From CAIQJJ01 sp049325275 (GTDB lineage Bacteria; Chloroflexota; Anaerolineae; Anaerolineales; UBA4823), in NCBI GenBank assembly GCA_049325275.1, contig JBMOLU010000058.1, positions 1 through 64,000 on the forward strand: a DNA stretch of 64,000 nucleotides, in the 5' to 3' direction. The notes beneath the pieces are model-generated. The model did no database searches, was not told the origin of the DNA, and saw only the letters and a list, made by a program, of their open reading frames with translations. A program made the position numbers and the translations under genes. Each line of letters opens with the position of its first letter. Within the stretch, counting starts at the first letter, position 1. This document shows positions 1 through 10,500 of this stretch, in pieces.

Positions 1-2642
1 GCCGGTGCGTTTTCTTGCACGACGGCCGCCGTGGCTCTCTTGCCCGTAGCCGCTTTTTGCGCCGGCGGCTTCTCTCTGCCGGCCGGCGCTTTGGATGGCG
101 CAGCTTTGGCCTTCGTGGCGGACGCTGCCGGCTCTGATAAATCCAGGCTCAACTGTTCGACCGGTTCGGCCGCCGGGGCTTTCTTGCGGGCGGCCGGCTT
201 TGGCGTGTTTTCCTCTGCCAAAGTCTCGCCTTGTACCACCATCAGACCGAGTACTTCCACGCCCGCCTTGATTTCCAGGATGTCCTTGCCGGTGGCGGCG
301 CGTGTCTGCAGCGGCGCTTCATCGATGCGGATGGCCTTAGGGGCCAGTTTGCTCAGGTGCAGGGTAACGCGTGTCGAGGGTTTGCCCACGATCATCCCGG
401 CCAATGTGTCGGTGCGAGGCAGCTTCCAGGCTACCACGCCTTGCCCGTAGCGCCCCTGCCTGGGGAACTGCGCCGCAGTGCAGCGTTTGGCCTTGCCGGT
501 ATTCGTGATCAGGAAGACTTCCCCTTTCTCGGGCAAGATTTCCATGCCGACGATTTCGTCGCGTGCGCCCAGCTTGATGCCGTTGACGCCTGCGGCTACC
601 AGTCCCATTGGGCGTACGTCTTCTTCACTGAACCGGATCGCCATGCCGTCGGCCGTCGCCAGCAAGACTTCGGCCTTGCCGTCGGTCAGCCGCAGCCAAC
701 CGAGTGCGTCGCCTTCGTTGACTTTGGCCAGCGTGAAGGGTCTGGCCGATGGGCCGGGCACCTCGGTGGTGTCGCTTTTCTTGACCATCCCCTGGCGGGT
801 GGTGCTGAAGATATACCGGCCCTCCACGCGGGTGTCTTTGGGCGGCAGGGCCAGCAGTGCGGCCAGCGAAGCACTTTGCGGCAGAGGGCAGATGCGCCAG
901 AAGGGATTGCCGTCGGCCGGGTTGTCGCTCTCCGGCAGCGTGTGGACGGGGATGGCGGCGGCTTCGCCGTTTTCGGCCACCAGGTAGAGCACGTCATGCG
1001 TGTTAGCCTGTAGCAGGAATTTCGGTGCAGCAGTGCCGGAGATGCGCGGGGCTTTCTCGCTAAACGTCCGCGAAACCATCCCCTCGCTGCTGACGGCCAC
1101 CCAAATATTGTGATCCGGCGCCATCGCCGTGGCGCCCTGCAAGGTGCTTGTGCCGCCTGCTGCTCCGGCGATCAACGTGCGCCGCCGGTCGCCGTAGCGT
1201 TCTTTGGCCTGCACCAACTCTTCGCCGCACAACTCGCGCATCTTCTTGGGTGAATGCAGCAGGGCCTCGAGGCTTTTGATCGTCGCCTTTATTTCTTTGT
1301 ATTCTTCTTCGATCTTTTTACGCTCGAGAGCCGCCAGACGGCGTAACTGCAGGTCGAGTATGGCCTGTGCCTGGATTTCGCTCAGCTTGTATTGTTTCAT
1401 CAGGCGCGTGCGTGCCGTGTCGGCATCGGGTGAGCGGCGGATCAGGGCGATAATCTCGTCGAGGTTTTTTAGCGCGACCAGGTATCCTTCCAAGATGTGC
1501 GCCCGGGCGCGCGCTTTTGCCAGTTCGTACTCGCTGCGCCGGCGGATGACCACCAGGCGATGGTCCAGGTAGACGCGCAGGGCCTGCTTCAGGCTGAGCA
1601 GGCGCGGTTCGCCGTCCACCAGGGCCAGCAAAATGATGTGGAAGGTGTCACGCAGCGGCGTGAGTTTGAACAAGGTTTGCAAGACCTTCTCCGGTTCGCC
1701 GCTTTTGTTCAACTCGATCACGATGCGCAGCCCCTGGCGGTCCGATTCATCGCGCAGGTCGGCGATGCCTTCGATGCGCTCCTCGCGCGCCAGTTCGGCG
1801 ATGCGTTCGATCAGCGAGGACTTGTTGACCATGTAGGGCAGCTCGGTGACGATGATGCGCGAGCGGCCGCGGTCCATTTCCTCGGTGTGCAGGCGGGCCT
1901 GGATGGTGACGCGCCCGCGTCCCGTGCCGTAAGCGGCCTTCAAATCTTCCTCGCCGCTGTCCGGCAGCATGATGCCACCGGTGGGGAAGTCAGGCCCCTT
2001 GATGAAGTTCATCAGGTCTTCGATGGTGATATCGTCGAGCTTTTCCCAGTTGTCCAGCATGTGGCGCAGCGCATCGACCACCTCACCCAGGTTGTGGGGT
2101 GGGATGTTGGTGGACATGCCCACGGCGATGCCGGTAGCACCGTTGACGAGCAGGTTTGGAATGGCCGCCGGCAGGACGAGCGGTTCTTGCAAACTGCCGT
2201 CGAAGTTATCGGCAAAGTCGACCGTATTCTTGGCAATGTCAGCCAGCAGGTGCGTGGAGGCCGATGCCAGGCGGGCTTCGGTGTAACGCATGGCCGCCGG
2301 TGGGTCGCCGTCGACCGAGCCGAAGTTCCCCTGGCCGTCCACCAGCAGGTAACGCATCGAGAAATCCTGCGCCATGCGCGCCATCGATTCGTAAACAGCG
2401 CTGTCGCCGTGCGGGTGGTATTTGCCCAGCACTTCGCCGACGATACGGGCGCTTTTCTTGTAAGCGCTGTCTGGGCGCAGGCCCATATCGTGCATGGCGT
2501 ATAAAATACGCCGGTGAACGGGTTTCAACCCATCGCGTGCGTCGGGCAGAGCGCGGGCAACGATAACGGACATGGCGTAGTCGAGATACGCCTGCTGCAT
2601 TTCGTGGTTGATGTCGATCGAGCGAATAAGGCCAAGGTCCAT
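1..2642 (-). CDS. gyrA: DNA gyrase / topoisomerase IV subunit A, 3' end cut by window edge
   Basis: Type IIA topoisomerase A subunit, which cuts and rejoins DNA with a GyrB/ParE partner. The 880 codons in view start at ATG 2642 (MDLGLIRSIDIN), followed by the family-typical AYLDYAMSVIVARALPD. The catalytic Arg-Tyr lies in AMRYTEARL with Tyr at residue 120 (E. coli GyrA Tyr122), preceded by the quinolone-region motif HPHGDSAVYE. The C-terminal beta-pinwheel is present, but the GyrA box (QRRGGKG type) expected in blade 1 is not seen: after the first blade strand (SSEGMVSRTF) the chain runs straight into ISGTAAPKF. The last ~70 residues are an Ala/Lys/Pro-rich tail that continues past base 1. 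The missing box makes a ParC-like role possible, so the symbol is tentative. The family call itself is secure. Confidence 0.93.
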   Translation of the reverse strand, partial: MDLGLIRSIDINHEMQQAYLDYAMSVIVARALPDARDGLKPVHRRILYAMHDMGLRPDSAYKKSARIVGEVLGKYHPHGDSAVYESMARMAQDFSMRYLLVDGQGNFGSVDGDPPAAMRYTEARLASASTHLLADIAKNTVDFADNFDGSLQEPLVLPAAIPNLLVNGATGIAVGMSTNIPPHNLGEVVDALRHMLDNWEKLDDITIEDLMNFIKGPDFPTGGIMLPDSGEEDLKAAYGTGRGRVTIQARLHTEEMDRGRSRIIVTELPYMVNKSSLIERIAELAREERIEGIADLRDESDRQGLRIVIELNKSGEPEKVLQTLFKLTPLRDTFHIILLALVDGEPRLLSLKQALRVYLDHRLVVIRRRSEYELAKARARAHILEGYLVALKNLDEIIALIRRSPDADTARTRLMKQYKLSEIQAQAILDLQLRRLAALERKKIEEEYKEIKATIKSLEALLHSPKKMRELCGEELVQAKERYGDRRRTLIAGAAGGTSTLQGATAMAPDHNIWVAVSSEGMVSRTFSEKAPRISGTAAPKFLLQANTHDVLYLVAENGEAAAIPVHTLPESDNPADGNPFWRICPLPQSASLAALLALPPKDTRVEGRYIFSTTRQGMVKKSDTTEVPGPSARPFTLAKVNEGDALGWLRLTDGKAEVLLATADGMAIRFSEEDVRPMGLVAAGVNGIKLGARDEIVGMEILPEKGEVFLITNTGKAKRCTAAQFPRQGRYGQGVVAWKLPRTDTLAGMIVGKPSTRVTLHLSKLAPKAIRIDEAPLQTRAATGKDILEIKAGVEVLGLMVVQGETLAEENTPKPAARKKAPAAEPVEQLSLDLSEPAASATKAKAAPSKAPAGREKPPAQKAATGKRATAAVVQENAP

Positions 2643-3000
2643 AGGTTTTTGTCAGATGAATGAGCGGGTGAGTGGCAGAAAACTGGTAACGTTAACGGCC
2701 GGTGTGATCCGGTTTGAATGGTCATGCGGCTGCATGGGATACTGTATAGGAAGGCCGCCGCTTTGTCAAGGGTTCGTATGGTGGCGCCTACGCTTTCAGG
2801 CATCGGCTGGTACACCGCCTGTCCCGAACACGACGCCGGCGATGCGCGCTCCGCCGCAACCGACAAAGGACGCTTGCGGGTCCGTTTGATGGCCGACTGC
2901 CTGGCGCAGTATATCGCTGCCACTAAGGCAGATGGAGCCGTTCCCAGCCTGGAGCAAGAATTTTACCAGCGGGCTGGACAATTGGCAAAGCAGAATTTCC
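2643..3000. other. Intergenic region between gyrA and the rpoC terminator
   Basis: Apart from the promoter at 2741-2769, no gene or RNA is recognisable here. Short open frames on both strands (for example 2796-2981 minus) have no ribosome binding site or family resemblance. Confidence 0.5.
2741..2769 (-). promoter_or_regulatory. Predicted sigma-70 promoter of the gyrA gene
   Basis: On the minus strand a perfect -35 TTGACA (2764-2769) is followed by a 17-nt spacer and TACAGT (2741-2746). Transcription would start near 2733, leaving a leader of about 90 nt before the ATG at 2642. Confidence 0.6.
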
Positions 3001-3047
3001 CAATGAAAAAGATGCGGGCGGCAGCGCCACCCGCATCTTTTTCATTG
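3001..3047 (-). terminator. Intrinsic terminator downstream of rpoC
   Basis: A perfect 18-bp inverted repeat (3001-3018 against 3030-3047) encloses an 11-nt loop. The outer stem is A/T-rich (AATGAAAAAG, CTTTTTCATT) and the inner part GC-rich, so it can act in both directions. It lies 59 nt past the rpoC stop. Confidence 0.8.
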
Positions 3048-3105
3048 AATTCGAACAGCCCCCGGTTGATCCCCGGCGCTGTTGAAAAGGCAGGCGAAAG
3101 CCGTT

Positions 3106-6100
3106 CTAGTCGAGCAGGCTGTCATCCATCAGCATCAGCTCGTCTTCCTCGTCTGTGCTGGGCAGCAGGTCGTTCTCGTTGATGGTATCTTCATCTTCGC
3201 CCTCGAAGCGGCCCGGTACGAAGCCCGATCCGGCCGGGATCAGCTTGCCGATGATGACGTTTTCTTTCAGGCCGTAGAGCGGGTCCTGGGTCGAGGCAAT
3301 CGCTGCGCCGGCCAACACTTTGATCGTGTGCTGGAACGACGACGCCGACAGGAACGAGTCGGTGCTCAGTGAAGCCTTGGTGATGCCCAACAGCACTTCC
3401 ACGAAGCGGGCCGGGCGCTTGCCTTCGGCCAGCAGCCTTTCGTTGATGCGGCGCAGGTCGAGGATGTCGACGACGTCGCCGGGCAGGTAGTTGGTGTCAC
3501 CGGGGCGGGTGACCTGGGCCTTGGCCATCATCTTGCGGATGATCACTTCGAAGTGCTTGTCGTTGATGTTCTGGCCCTGCGAGCGGTAGACTTTCTGGAT
3601 TTCGGTCAACAGGTACATCTGGCAGGCACGCGCTCCCTGGATCTTGAGGATCAGGTGTGGGTTCAACGAACCCTCGGTGAGCTGCTGGCCGGCTTCGATG
3701 TGATCGCCGTCCTTGATCAGCAGGCGGGCGGTGGTCGGAATTTCGTATTCCGCTTCCTGGCGCGCCTCGTACGAGACGATCACGCGCCCGTTTTCGATGC
3801 GTGTGCGCCCGTTGTGTTGGGCGGCAATTGTCGCGTTGTCCAGGAAGGCGATCACGTCGCCGGTCGCCACTTCGCCGCCATCAACGGCTACGAGCGTCCA
3901 ATCTTCAGGGATGTCGTACTCGTCGCTGACCATTTCGCTGTGCTCGACGCGTACCAAACGCAGTTCGCTGTACTTGTCGGACTGCATCACACGTGCCACG
4001 CCGGCGATTTCCGAAATGACCGCTTCACCTTTCGGCGTGCGGCGGGCTTCGAAAAGTTCCTCGACGCGCGGCAGACCGGTGGTGATGTCGCCGCCGGCGG
4101 CAACGCCGCCCGTGTGGAAGGTGCGCAGCGTCAATTGGGTACCCGGCTCGCCGATGGACTGCGCCGCGACGATACCGACCGCCGAACCGATGCCGACCAT
4201 CGTGCCGCGGCCCATGTCCATGCCATAACACTTGGCGCAGATGCCGTGGGTCAGTTCGCAGGTCGATGGTGAGCGGACGAAAACTTCCTCGACGCCGGCG
4301 CCGATCAGGCGGCGAACCAGATCGCGATCGAGCATGGCGTCCCGTTCGGCCAGGATTTCGCCGGTCTTGGGGTCGGCCACCGGCGCGGCCACCACACGTC
4401 CGAACAGGCGGCTGCCGAGCGACTGGCCGGCGATGTCTTCGCTCTTTTTCATCCAGATGCCGGTGGTGGTAAAGCAGTCTTCTTCGTTGATGATCACGTC
4501 TTGCGCCACGTCTACCAGGCGGCGGGTCAGGTAACCGGCATCGGCTGTACGCAGCGCAGTGTCGGCCAGGCCCTTGCGGGCGCCATGCGTGGAAATGAAA
4601 TATTCCAGGGCCGTCAGGCCTTCGCGGAAGTTCGAACGGATAGGTAGCGGGATGATGCGCCCGGACGGGTCGGCCATCAGGCCGCGCATGCCGGCCAACT
4701 GTGAGATCGGGCCGAAACCGCCTTTGGTGGCGCCAGAGTTGGCCATGGTCGCCAGGTTGCCGTGCGGGTCCATGTGCTCGCGTACGGCTTTGGCGACCTT
4801 GTTGGTGGTCTCTTGCCAGATACTGATGATTTGCTCGTTTTGTTCTTGTTCCGTCAACAGGCCGCGGCGGAAGTCGCGCTGTACCGATGCGTTTGCGGCC
4901 AGGGCATCTTCGATGATCGTGGCCTTTTCCGGCGGAACGGCAATGTCGGAGACGGCAATCGAATAGCCGGAGCGCGTGGCGTATTCGAAACCGATGTCTT
5001 TGATGCGGTCGGCAATTTCGGGGGTACGTTCCATCCCGCCGACCTCGTAGAGATCGGCGATCAGGTCTTTCAGGCCGCCTTTTTCCAGCTTCCAGTTGAC
5101 AAACTGGATCTCTTCCGGCAGGATGTCATTGAACAGCACGCGCCCGACGGTCGTTTTGAGCAGGCGGGTTTCGGGCTCCGGCAGGCGGGTCTCATCTTCG
5201 CTGTACCAGGTGAGGGCAGGCAGCAGGATGTTGGTATGCACTTCTACCTGGCCGAGCTGGTAGGCCAGCTTGACCTCATCCATATTGGCAAACGCGCGCC
5301 CGTCGCCTTTGTGAGGGCGGTTGTCTTCGGTCTTGGTGAGATAGTAAACGCCCAGCACCATGTCCTTGGACGGGCCGATGATCGGCTCGCCGTCGGCCGG
5401 CTTGAGCAGGTTTTTGGACGAAAGCATCAACTCACGCGCTTCTTGTACCGCTTTTTGCGAAAGGGGCACGTGGACGGCCATCTGATCGCCATCGAAGTCG
5501 GCGTTGAAGGCGGTGGTGACGAGCGGGTGCAACTGGATGGCGCTGCCTTCGATCAGGATCGGTTCGAAGGCCTGGATACCCAGGCGGTGCAACGTCGGCG
5601 CACGGTTGAGCAACACCGGGCGTTCTTTGATCACTTCTTCGAGAACTTCCCACACCTCGGGCCGGTTGCGTTCGATGAAGCGCTTGGCGCCCTTGACATT
5701 GGCTGCGTAGTTGTGTTGCACCAGGCGCGAAATGACGAAGGGGCGATACAACTCGAGGGCGATCGCTTTCGGCAAGCCGCACTGGTAAAGTTTCAGGCTC
5801 GGGCCGACCACGATTACCGAACGCCCGGAATAGTCCACGCGCTTGCCGAGCAGGTTGCGGCGGAAGCGGCCCTTCTTCCCTTTGAGCATGTCGCTCAACG
5901 ATTTCAATTCGCGGCGGCCGCGGCGCGAAAGCGCCTTGCCGCGCTGGCTGTTGTCGATCAGGCTGTCGACGGCTTCCTGCAGCATACGTTTTTCGTTGCG
6001 CACGATCACGTCCGGTGCGCCGAGTTCCAACAGGCGCTTGAGGCGATTGTTGCGGTTGATCACGCGGCGATAGAGGTCGTTCAGGTCCGACGTGGCGAAA

Positions 6101-7377
6101 CGGCCGCCGTCGAGTTGCACCATCGGGCGCAGATCGGGCGGGATGACCGGCAGCACGGTCAGAATCATCCACTCGGGACGGTTGCCCGAACGGCGGAAGG
6201 CTTCGACGACTTTCAGTCGTTTGGTCGCTTTCTTGCGTTTCTGCTTGCTGCGGGATGTGCGTACTTCCACCCACAGTTCCTCGGACAGCTTGTCGAGGTC
6301 CAGGCGTTTCAGGATATCGTAGAACGCTTCGGCGCCCATGTCGGCGCGGAAGACCTGGCCCCAGCGCTGTTTCAGCTCGCGATAGCGCGTTTCGCCCATG
6401 AAGGTGAGCGGGCGCAGTTCGAGCAGCTCGTCGCGCAAGCGGCTGTTTTCGTCACGTACGGCGTGCGCCTGATCTTCAAGCTCGTTGCGCAGGTCTTCCA
6501 TGGTCAAGTCGGCTTCGGAGCGCAGTTTGTCGACATCGAGGTTGATGTGCTCGATCTCGCGCTGCTTCTGATCTTTCAGATCGCGCTCCAGATCGCCGAA
6601 GCGGTCTTTGATCGCCTTTTGCAGGGCCGTCACATGCTGTTTGCCGATCACCACGCCGTTTTCAACGATGGCACCGTCGCTGTCGTCCAAGGCGATCGTT
6701 GTGCGGGCGGGCTGGCCCATGTTTTCTTGCAACAGGCGCTCGATGCGTTCGCCTTCCTGGCGCAGGGGTTCCCACAATTCGTTGAAACGATCTTCGTACA
6801 GGCGCTCGATTTCTCCCTTGCGGTGCGAGAAATCCAGCATTTTGCGGTCGCGGTCGGCCTTGGTTTCGGCGATGCGGGCATTGATGCGCGCCCCTTGTTC
6901 GCGTTCGGTCGACGAGATTTTTTCCTCCAGGCGTTTGAGCGCCTTCTGGCGGGCGTCCTCGTCAACGAACGTGACCACGTATTGGGCGAAATACAGCACG
7001 CGGTCGAGGTTGCGGCGTGAAATATCCAGCAGCAGGCCCAGGTAAGACGGAATGCGCCGGGTATACCAGACGTGCGCAATGGGCGCCGAAAGTTCGATGT
7101 GGCCCATGCGCTCGCGGCGTACCGATGAGCGCGTCACCTCGACGCCGCATTTGTCACAGACAATCCCCTTATAGCGGATGTTCTTGTACTTGCCGCAGTA
7201 ACACTGCCAATCACGCGTCGGGCCAAAAATGGCTTCGCAAAACAGGCCATCTTTTTCGGGCCGCAAACGGCGGTAGTTGATAGTTTCCGGCTTGAGTACT
7301 TCACCGTACGACCAACTACGGATCGTTTCCGGTGATGCTAGGCTAATACGTAACGCGGTTAACCCCTTTGTTTCCAC
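3106..7377 (-). CDS. rpoC: DNA-directed RNA polymerase subunit beta'
   Basis: Catalytic subunit of RNA polymerase, 1,423 residues. The GTG at 7377 is taken as start because an AGGAGG lies 6 nt upstream (7384-7389); the longer ATG-initiated frame to 7434 adds 19 unrelated residues. Visible landmarks are the N-terminal zinc site (CYCGKY...CDKCG, about residues 59-77), the catalytic Mg motif NADFDGDQ (about 625), the bridge-helix/trigger-loop stretch (AGMRGLMADPSGRIIP, THGARKGLADTAL), and the second zinc site CELTHGICAKC (about 1040). Between the first zinc site and the clamp there is a ~200-residue charged, coiled-coil-like insertion. rpoB is not adjacent: the upstream gene is a histidine kinase, so rpoC appears to have its own promoter. 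Confidence 0.97.
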   Translation of the reverse strand: METKGLTALRISLASPETIRSWSYGEVLKPETINYRRLRPEKDGLFCEAIFGPTRDWQCYCGKYKNIRYKGIVCDKCGVEVTRSSVRRERMGHIELSAPIAHVWYTRRIPSYLGLLLDISRRNLDRVLYFAQYVVTFVDEDARQKALKRLEEKISSTEREQGARINARIAETKADRDRKMLDFSHRKGEIERLYEDRFNELWEPLRQEGERIERLLQENMGQPARTTIALDDSDGAIVENGVVIGKQHVTALQKAIKDRFGDLERDLKDQKQREIEHINLDVDKLRSEADLTMEDLRNELEDQAHAVRDENSRLRDELLELRPLTFMGETRYRELKQRWGQVFRADMGAEAFYDILKRLDLDKLSEELWVEVRTSRSKQKRKKATKRLKVVEAFRRSGNRPEWMILTVLPVIPPDLRPMVQLDGGRFATSDLNDLYRRVINRNNRLKRLLELGAPDVIVRNEKRMLQEAVDSLIDNSQRGKALSRRGRRELKSLSDMLKGKKGRFRRNLLGKRVDYSGRSVIVVGPSLKLYQCGLPKAIALELYRPFVISRLVQHNYAANVKGAKRFIERNRPEVWEVLEEVIKERPVLLNRAPTLHRLGIQAFEPILIEGSAIQLHPLVTTAFNADFDGDQMAVHVPLSQKAVQEARELMLSSKNLLKPADGEPIIGPSKDMVLGVYYLTKTEDNRPHKGDGRAFANMDEVKLAYQLGQVEVHTNILLPALTWYSEDETRLPEPETRLLKTTVGRVLFNDILPEEIQFVNWKLEKGGLKDLIADLYEVGGMERTPEIADRIKDIGFEYATRSGYSIAVSDIAVPPEKATIIEDALAANASVQRDFRRGLLTEQEQNEQIISIWQETTNKVAKAVREHMDPHGNLATMANSGATKGGFGPISQLAGMRGLMADPSGRIIPLPIRSNFREGLTALEYFISTHGARKGLADTALRTADAGYLTRRLVDVAQDVIINEEDCFTTTGIWMKKSEDIAGQSLGSRLFGRVVAAPVADPKTGEILAERDAMLDRDLVRRLIGAGVEEVFVRSPSTCELTHGICAKCYGMDMGRGTMVGIGSAVGIVAAQSIGEPGTQLTLRTFHTGGVAAGGDITTGLPRVEELFEARRTPKGEAVISEIAGVARVMQSDKYSELRLVRVEHSEMVSDEYDIPEDWTLVAVDGGEVATGDVIAFLDNATIAAQHNGRTRIENGRVIVSYEARQEAEYEIPTTARLLIKDGDHIEAGQQLTEGSLNPHLILKIQGARACQMYLLTEIQKVYRSQGQNINDKHFEVIIRKMMAKAQVTRPGDTNYLPGDVVDILDLRRINERLLAEGKRPARFVEVLLGITKASLSTDSFLSASSFQHTIKVLAGAAIASTQDPLYGLKENVIIGKLIPAGSGFVPGRFEGEDEDTINENDLLPSTDEEDELMLMDDSLLD

Positions 7378-7440
7378 TATAAACCTCCTGAACCTGGTTC
7401 GAAATAAAGATGGACTGGAGAATGTGATTAACACAGAAAA

Positions 7441-7474
7441 GCCAGCGCTTGAGTACTTCGCTCAAGCGCCTGGC
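7441..7474 (-). promoter_or_regulatory. Hairpin plus U-tract in the rpoC leader (possible attenuator)
   Basis: On the minus strand a strong stem (GCCAG-cGCGCTTGAG type arms with one bulged base, 7-nt loop) is followed directly by TTTTCTGTG. It sits about 30-60 nt downstream of the predicted rpoC start site and ~64 nt before the GTG. It could stop read-through from the kinase gene or attenuate rpoC. Confidence 0.55.
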
Positions 7475-7508
7475 ATGTCTAGAAATTTATATACTTCATG
7501 CGAATAAA

Positions 7509-7537
7509 ATTATACCTATAAGGTGCAAATTCTGCAA
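7509..7537 (-). promoter_or_regulatory. Predicted rpoC promoter
   Basis: Perfect -10 TATAAT (7509-7514, minus strand), 17-nt spacer, and TTGCAG (7532-7537). The predicted start near 7502 gives rpoC a leader of about 125 nt. Confidence 0.6.
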
Positions 7538-7569
7538 GGATTTTTGACAACAATCTCCTCGGCAGTTTG

Positions 7570-10500
7570 TTAAAAGCCTGTCGGACGCCTTGGTTCGGAA
7601 GGCCGCTTGGGCAGCGAATCGCGCTTGGCGTGCGTGTCTCGCTTGGGTTGGCGAATGGGGATGGTCAGCGAGAAAACGCTGCCCTTGCCCAACTGGCTCT
7701 CGATGCTGACGCTGCCGCCGTGCCGCTCGGCAATCGACTTGACGATGGCCAGCCCCAGGCCGCTGCCGGTCTGTTTGCGCGCCTCCCGTTGGGCGCCGCG
7801 GTAGAACTTTTCGAACAGCCGGGGGATATCCACGGGAGCGATGCCGATTCCGCTGTCTTCGACTTCGAAGGTCATGTGATCGTGCTTGCCGAGGATACGC
7901 AGGGTAACCTTTCCTTCAGGCTCGGTGTATTTGATTCCGTTTTCGACCAGGTTGTAGAGCGCCTGCTGCAACAAAGCCTGGTCGGCTTCGACCAGCGGAA
8001 TGGTTTGCGCCGGGGTTTCATAGGTCAACTGAATATGCTTTTGCGTGGCCTGCAACTGCAGCGCGCCGATGACGCGTTCTGCAATGTCGTTGATCGAAAT
8101 GATTTCGAGCTGCAAGTCGATGCCGGCTTCGATGCGGCCCAGGTCGAGCAGGTTGTTGACCAGCCGCGACATGGTTTCTACGCTGGTGATGATTTTCCGC
8201 ACGTAGCTCGTCTGCTGTTCGTTGAGGTTTCCTACCATTTCCAACATGGTGGCGTATCCGCGCATCAGCGTCAGCGGCGAACGCAGGTCGTGGCTGACGG
8301 TGGAGACGAATTCCGATTTGAGGGCGTCCACTTCTTTGAAGTGGGTGATGTCGCGCATCACGCACACGCGCCCGACCGGGTGCCCTTCGGCGATGACCGT
8401 GCAGGCCGTTGCGAGGTAGATGCGTTTGTCGGGCAGGGTCACTTCGGCAGACTGCTGTTTGTTGGCCGAGTACCGCAGCAGGTTGACCAGCGTCGGCATG
8501 TTGAGCACCTGCTCCAGCGGTTGGCCGATGCAGGCCTCTGGGACCAGTTCGGTAGCCTGCCAGGCGGCCGGGTTGGCCAGCAAAAGCCGGTTTTGTTGAT
8601 CGGTGACGATGACGGGGTCCGGTGTTGAGGCCAGGATGGCCTCCAGGCGCTGGCGTTCGATTTCACTGCCCAGGAACAGGCGCGCATTGGCCGCTGCCAG
8701 GGCAGCCTGGTTGGCCAGGGTGATCAAGAAGCGCTGTTCGTCGTTGGTGAACTGGTGTGGGGTGTCGAAAAGCAGGTACAGCGCGCCATAGTACATCTCC
8801 TTGTGGCGCAGCGCCAGGGCGAGCAGCGCTTCGGGCGGGCGAATCCCGGTGGGAAATTGCAGCGAACGCGCCCGGGCCGGGTTGGCCAGCACCAGGCGTT
8901 CCTGTTGGCGGGTCAGGTTGAGGATTTGTTCGTCGAGCGCCAGGTAGCGATCGCCGCCGGCTCCCAGGCCGATGCTTTCGACGCTGTGTTCTCCATTTGC
9001 CCCGCGTTCGGCCGGTTCCAGCACGACGCGGGCGGTAGCGGCGCCGGTTGCCAGGGCAGCCTGCAAGACAGGGCGGATGGCCTGCTCGGCTTCCAGGCTG
9101 GCCGCGACGCCTTGGGTGGCGGCCAGAAGCCGGTTGAGTTCGTCCAGCCGCGCTTTCAGGCTGATGCGCATCTGTTCGAAGGAACGCCCTAGCTGGCCGA
9201 CTTCGTCCATCCCCTGCTCGGAAAGTGGGTGAGCCAGTTCGCCGCTGGCGATGCGATCCGATTCGGTGGCCAGGTTTTCCAGGGATGCGGTCACACGGTG
9301 CAAGCCCAGGCGCAGCAGGGCCGTAGCCGCGAAGAAGAGCAGTACAATCATCAGCAGCAGGGGCGCAGCGATGCCCAGCGCCAGTTGTTGCGCGTTGCTT
9401 GCCGGGATGGTCATGACCACGCCCCACGGATAACCCAGGACCGGCTGATAGTAAATCAACGAGCGTGTTCCGTTGGGCGCCGTCCCCTCGAAGAACCTGG
9501 CTTCAGCAAAGGTCTGGTCGGTATAGGTAGCCAGCGCCTGCTGTTCGTTGGCGTGATAGAGTACTTGCCCTTTGTCGTCGATTAACATCCCTTCGCCGCC
9601 CAGCGCCTGAAGCTGTTTCAGGTTGGCAATCACCGGCTGCGTGAACGGGTTGGATGCCAGTTCCGTACGCCCGATCAGCACACCGACAACCTGACCGCTT
9701 TCATCTTTCACGCTTGCCAGGAAACTAACCCGGCCCTGTTTTTGGATTTCAGAAGGGGGAATTGCGTAAAGTTGGATGGCAACGCCGTTTTGTGCCAGTT
9801 CAATCCCGAGCATTTCCTCGCTTGAGGGTGACGATTCTCTGTAATTGTTTTCCGGGTATCCTGCCACAGGCTCGCCGTTGGCATCGAAGTAGAATAATTG
9901 GGTAAAAAAAGGCACCAGGCGAAGCTGCTGCTGTAAGGTGGTGGTCAGGGCAGCGGGCTGGCTACCGGAAAGCTCTTGCGTGAGCGCCATTTGTTGAATC
10001 AGGTTTTGCCCTGTCTCGAGAAAGAAGGGAATGGTTTGTGCCGCGCTCTGGCTGTTGTTGGCCATGAGGCTGTTGAGCATCTGGCGGGAGGCGTTCCCTG
10101 CAATCCACCAGTCGCCCACAATCAACGTGATCACCAGCGTAACCCCTAGCGGCGCCAGATTTGCCAAAAAGCGCGCGTACAGGTGGCGTTCGACGGGGGA
10201 AGGCTGTAACGCAGCCCGGCTGCCCCACAGGCTGGGCAGTGAAACGGCAAGCCCTTCAGCGACCAGCCCGGCAATCAACAGGCTGCCACCCAGGGCGATG
10301 GTGGCCGGAACGGCCTGCGTGATGGCATAGTCCAGCCGAATAGCCAGCGAACCGGACACGGAAAAGAACGCCGTTGCGATCGAAAGAAGCGGGTAAAACA
10401 GGGTCAGAAGTGCCGCAGCCAGGAGCGGCCGGCGCAGCAGGCGGAATACGAGGGTGCGATAGCGTTGTTGTAGGGCTGCTGCTACCAGCGTGGCGAGGAA

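Noticed and set aside
4762..7020. 752-codon open frame on the plus strand
   Set aside because: Lies wholly antisense to rpoC; no ribosome binding site, composition is the mirror of rpoC codons.
7378..7434. Upstream ATG start for rpoC
   Set aside because: The added 19 residues match nothing in the family, and AGGAGG is placed correctly only for GTG 7377.
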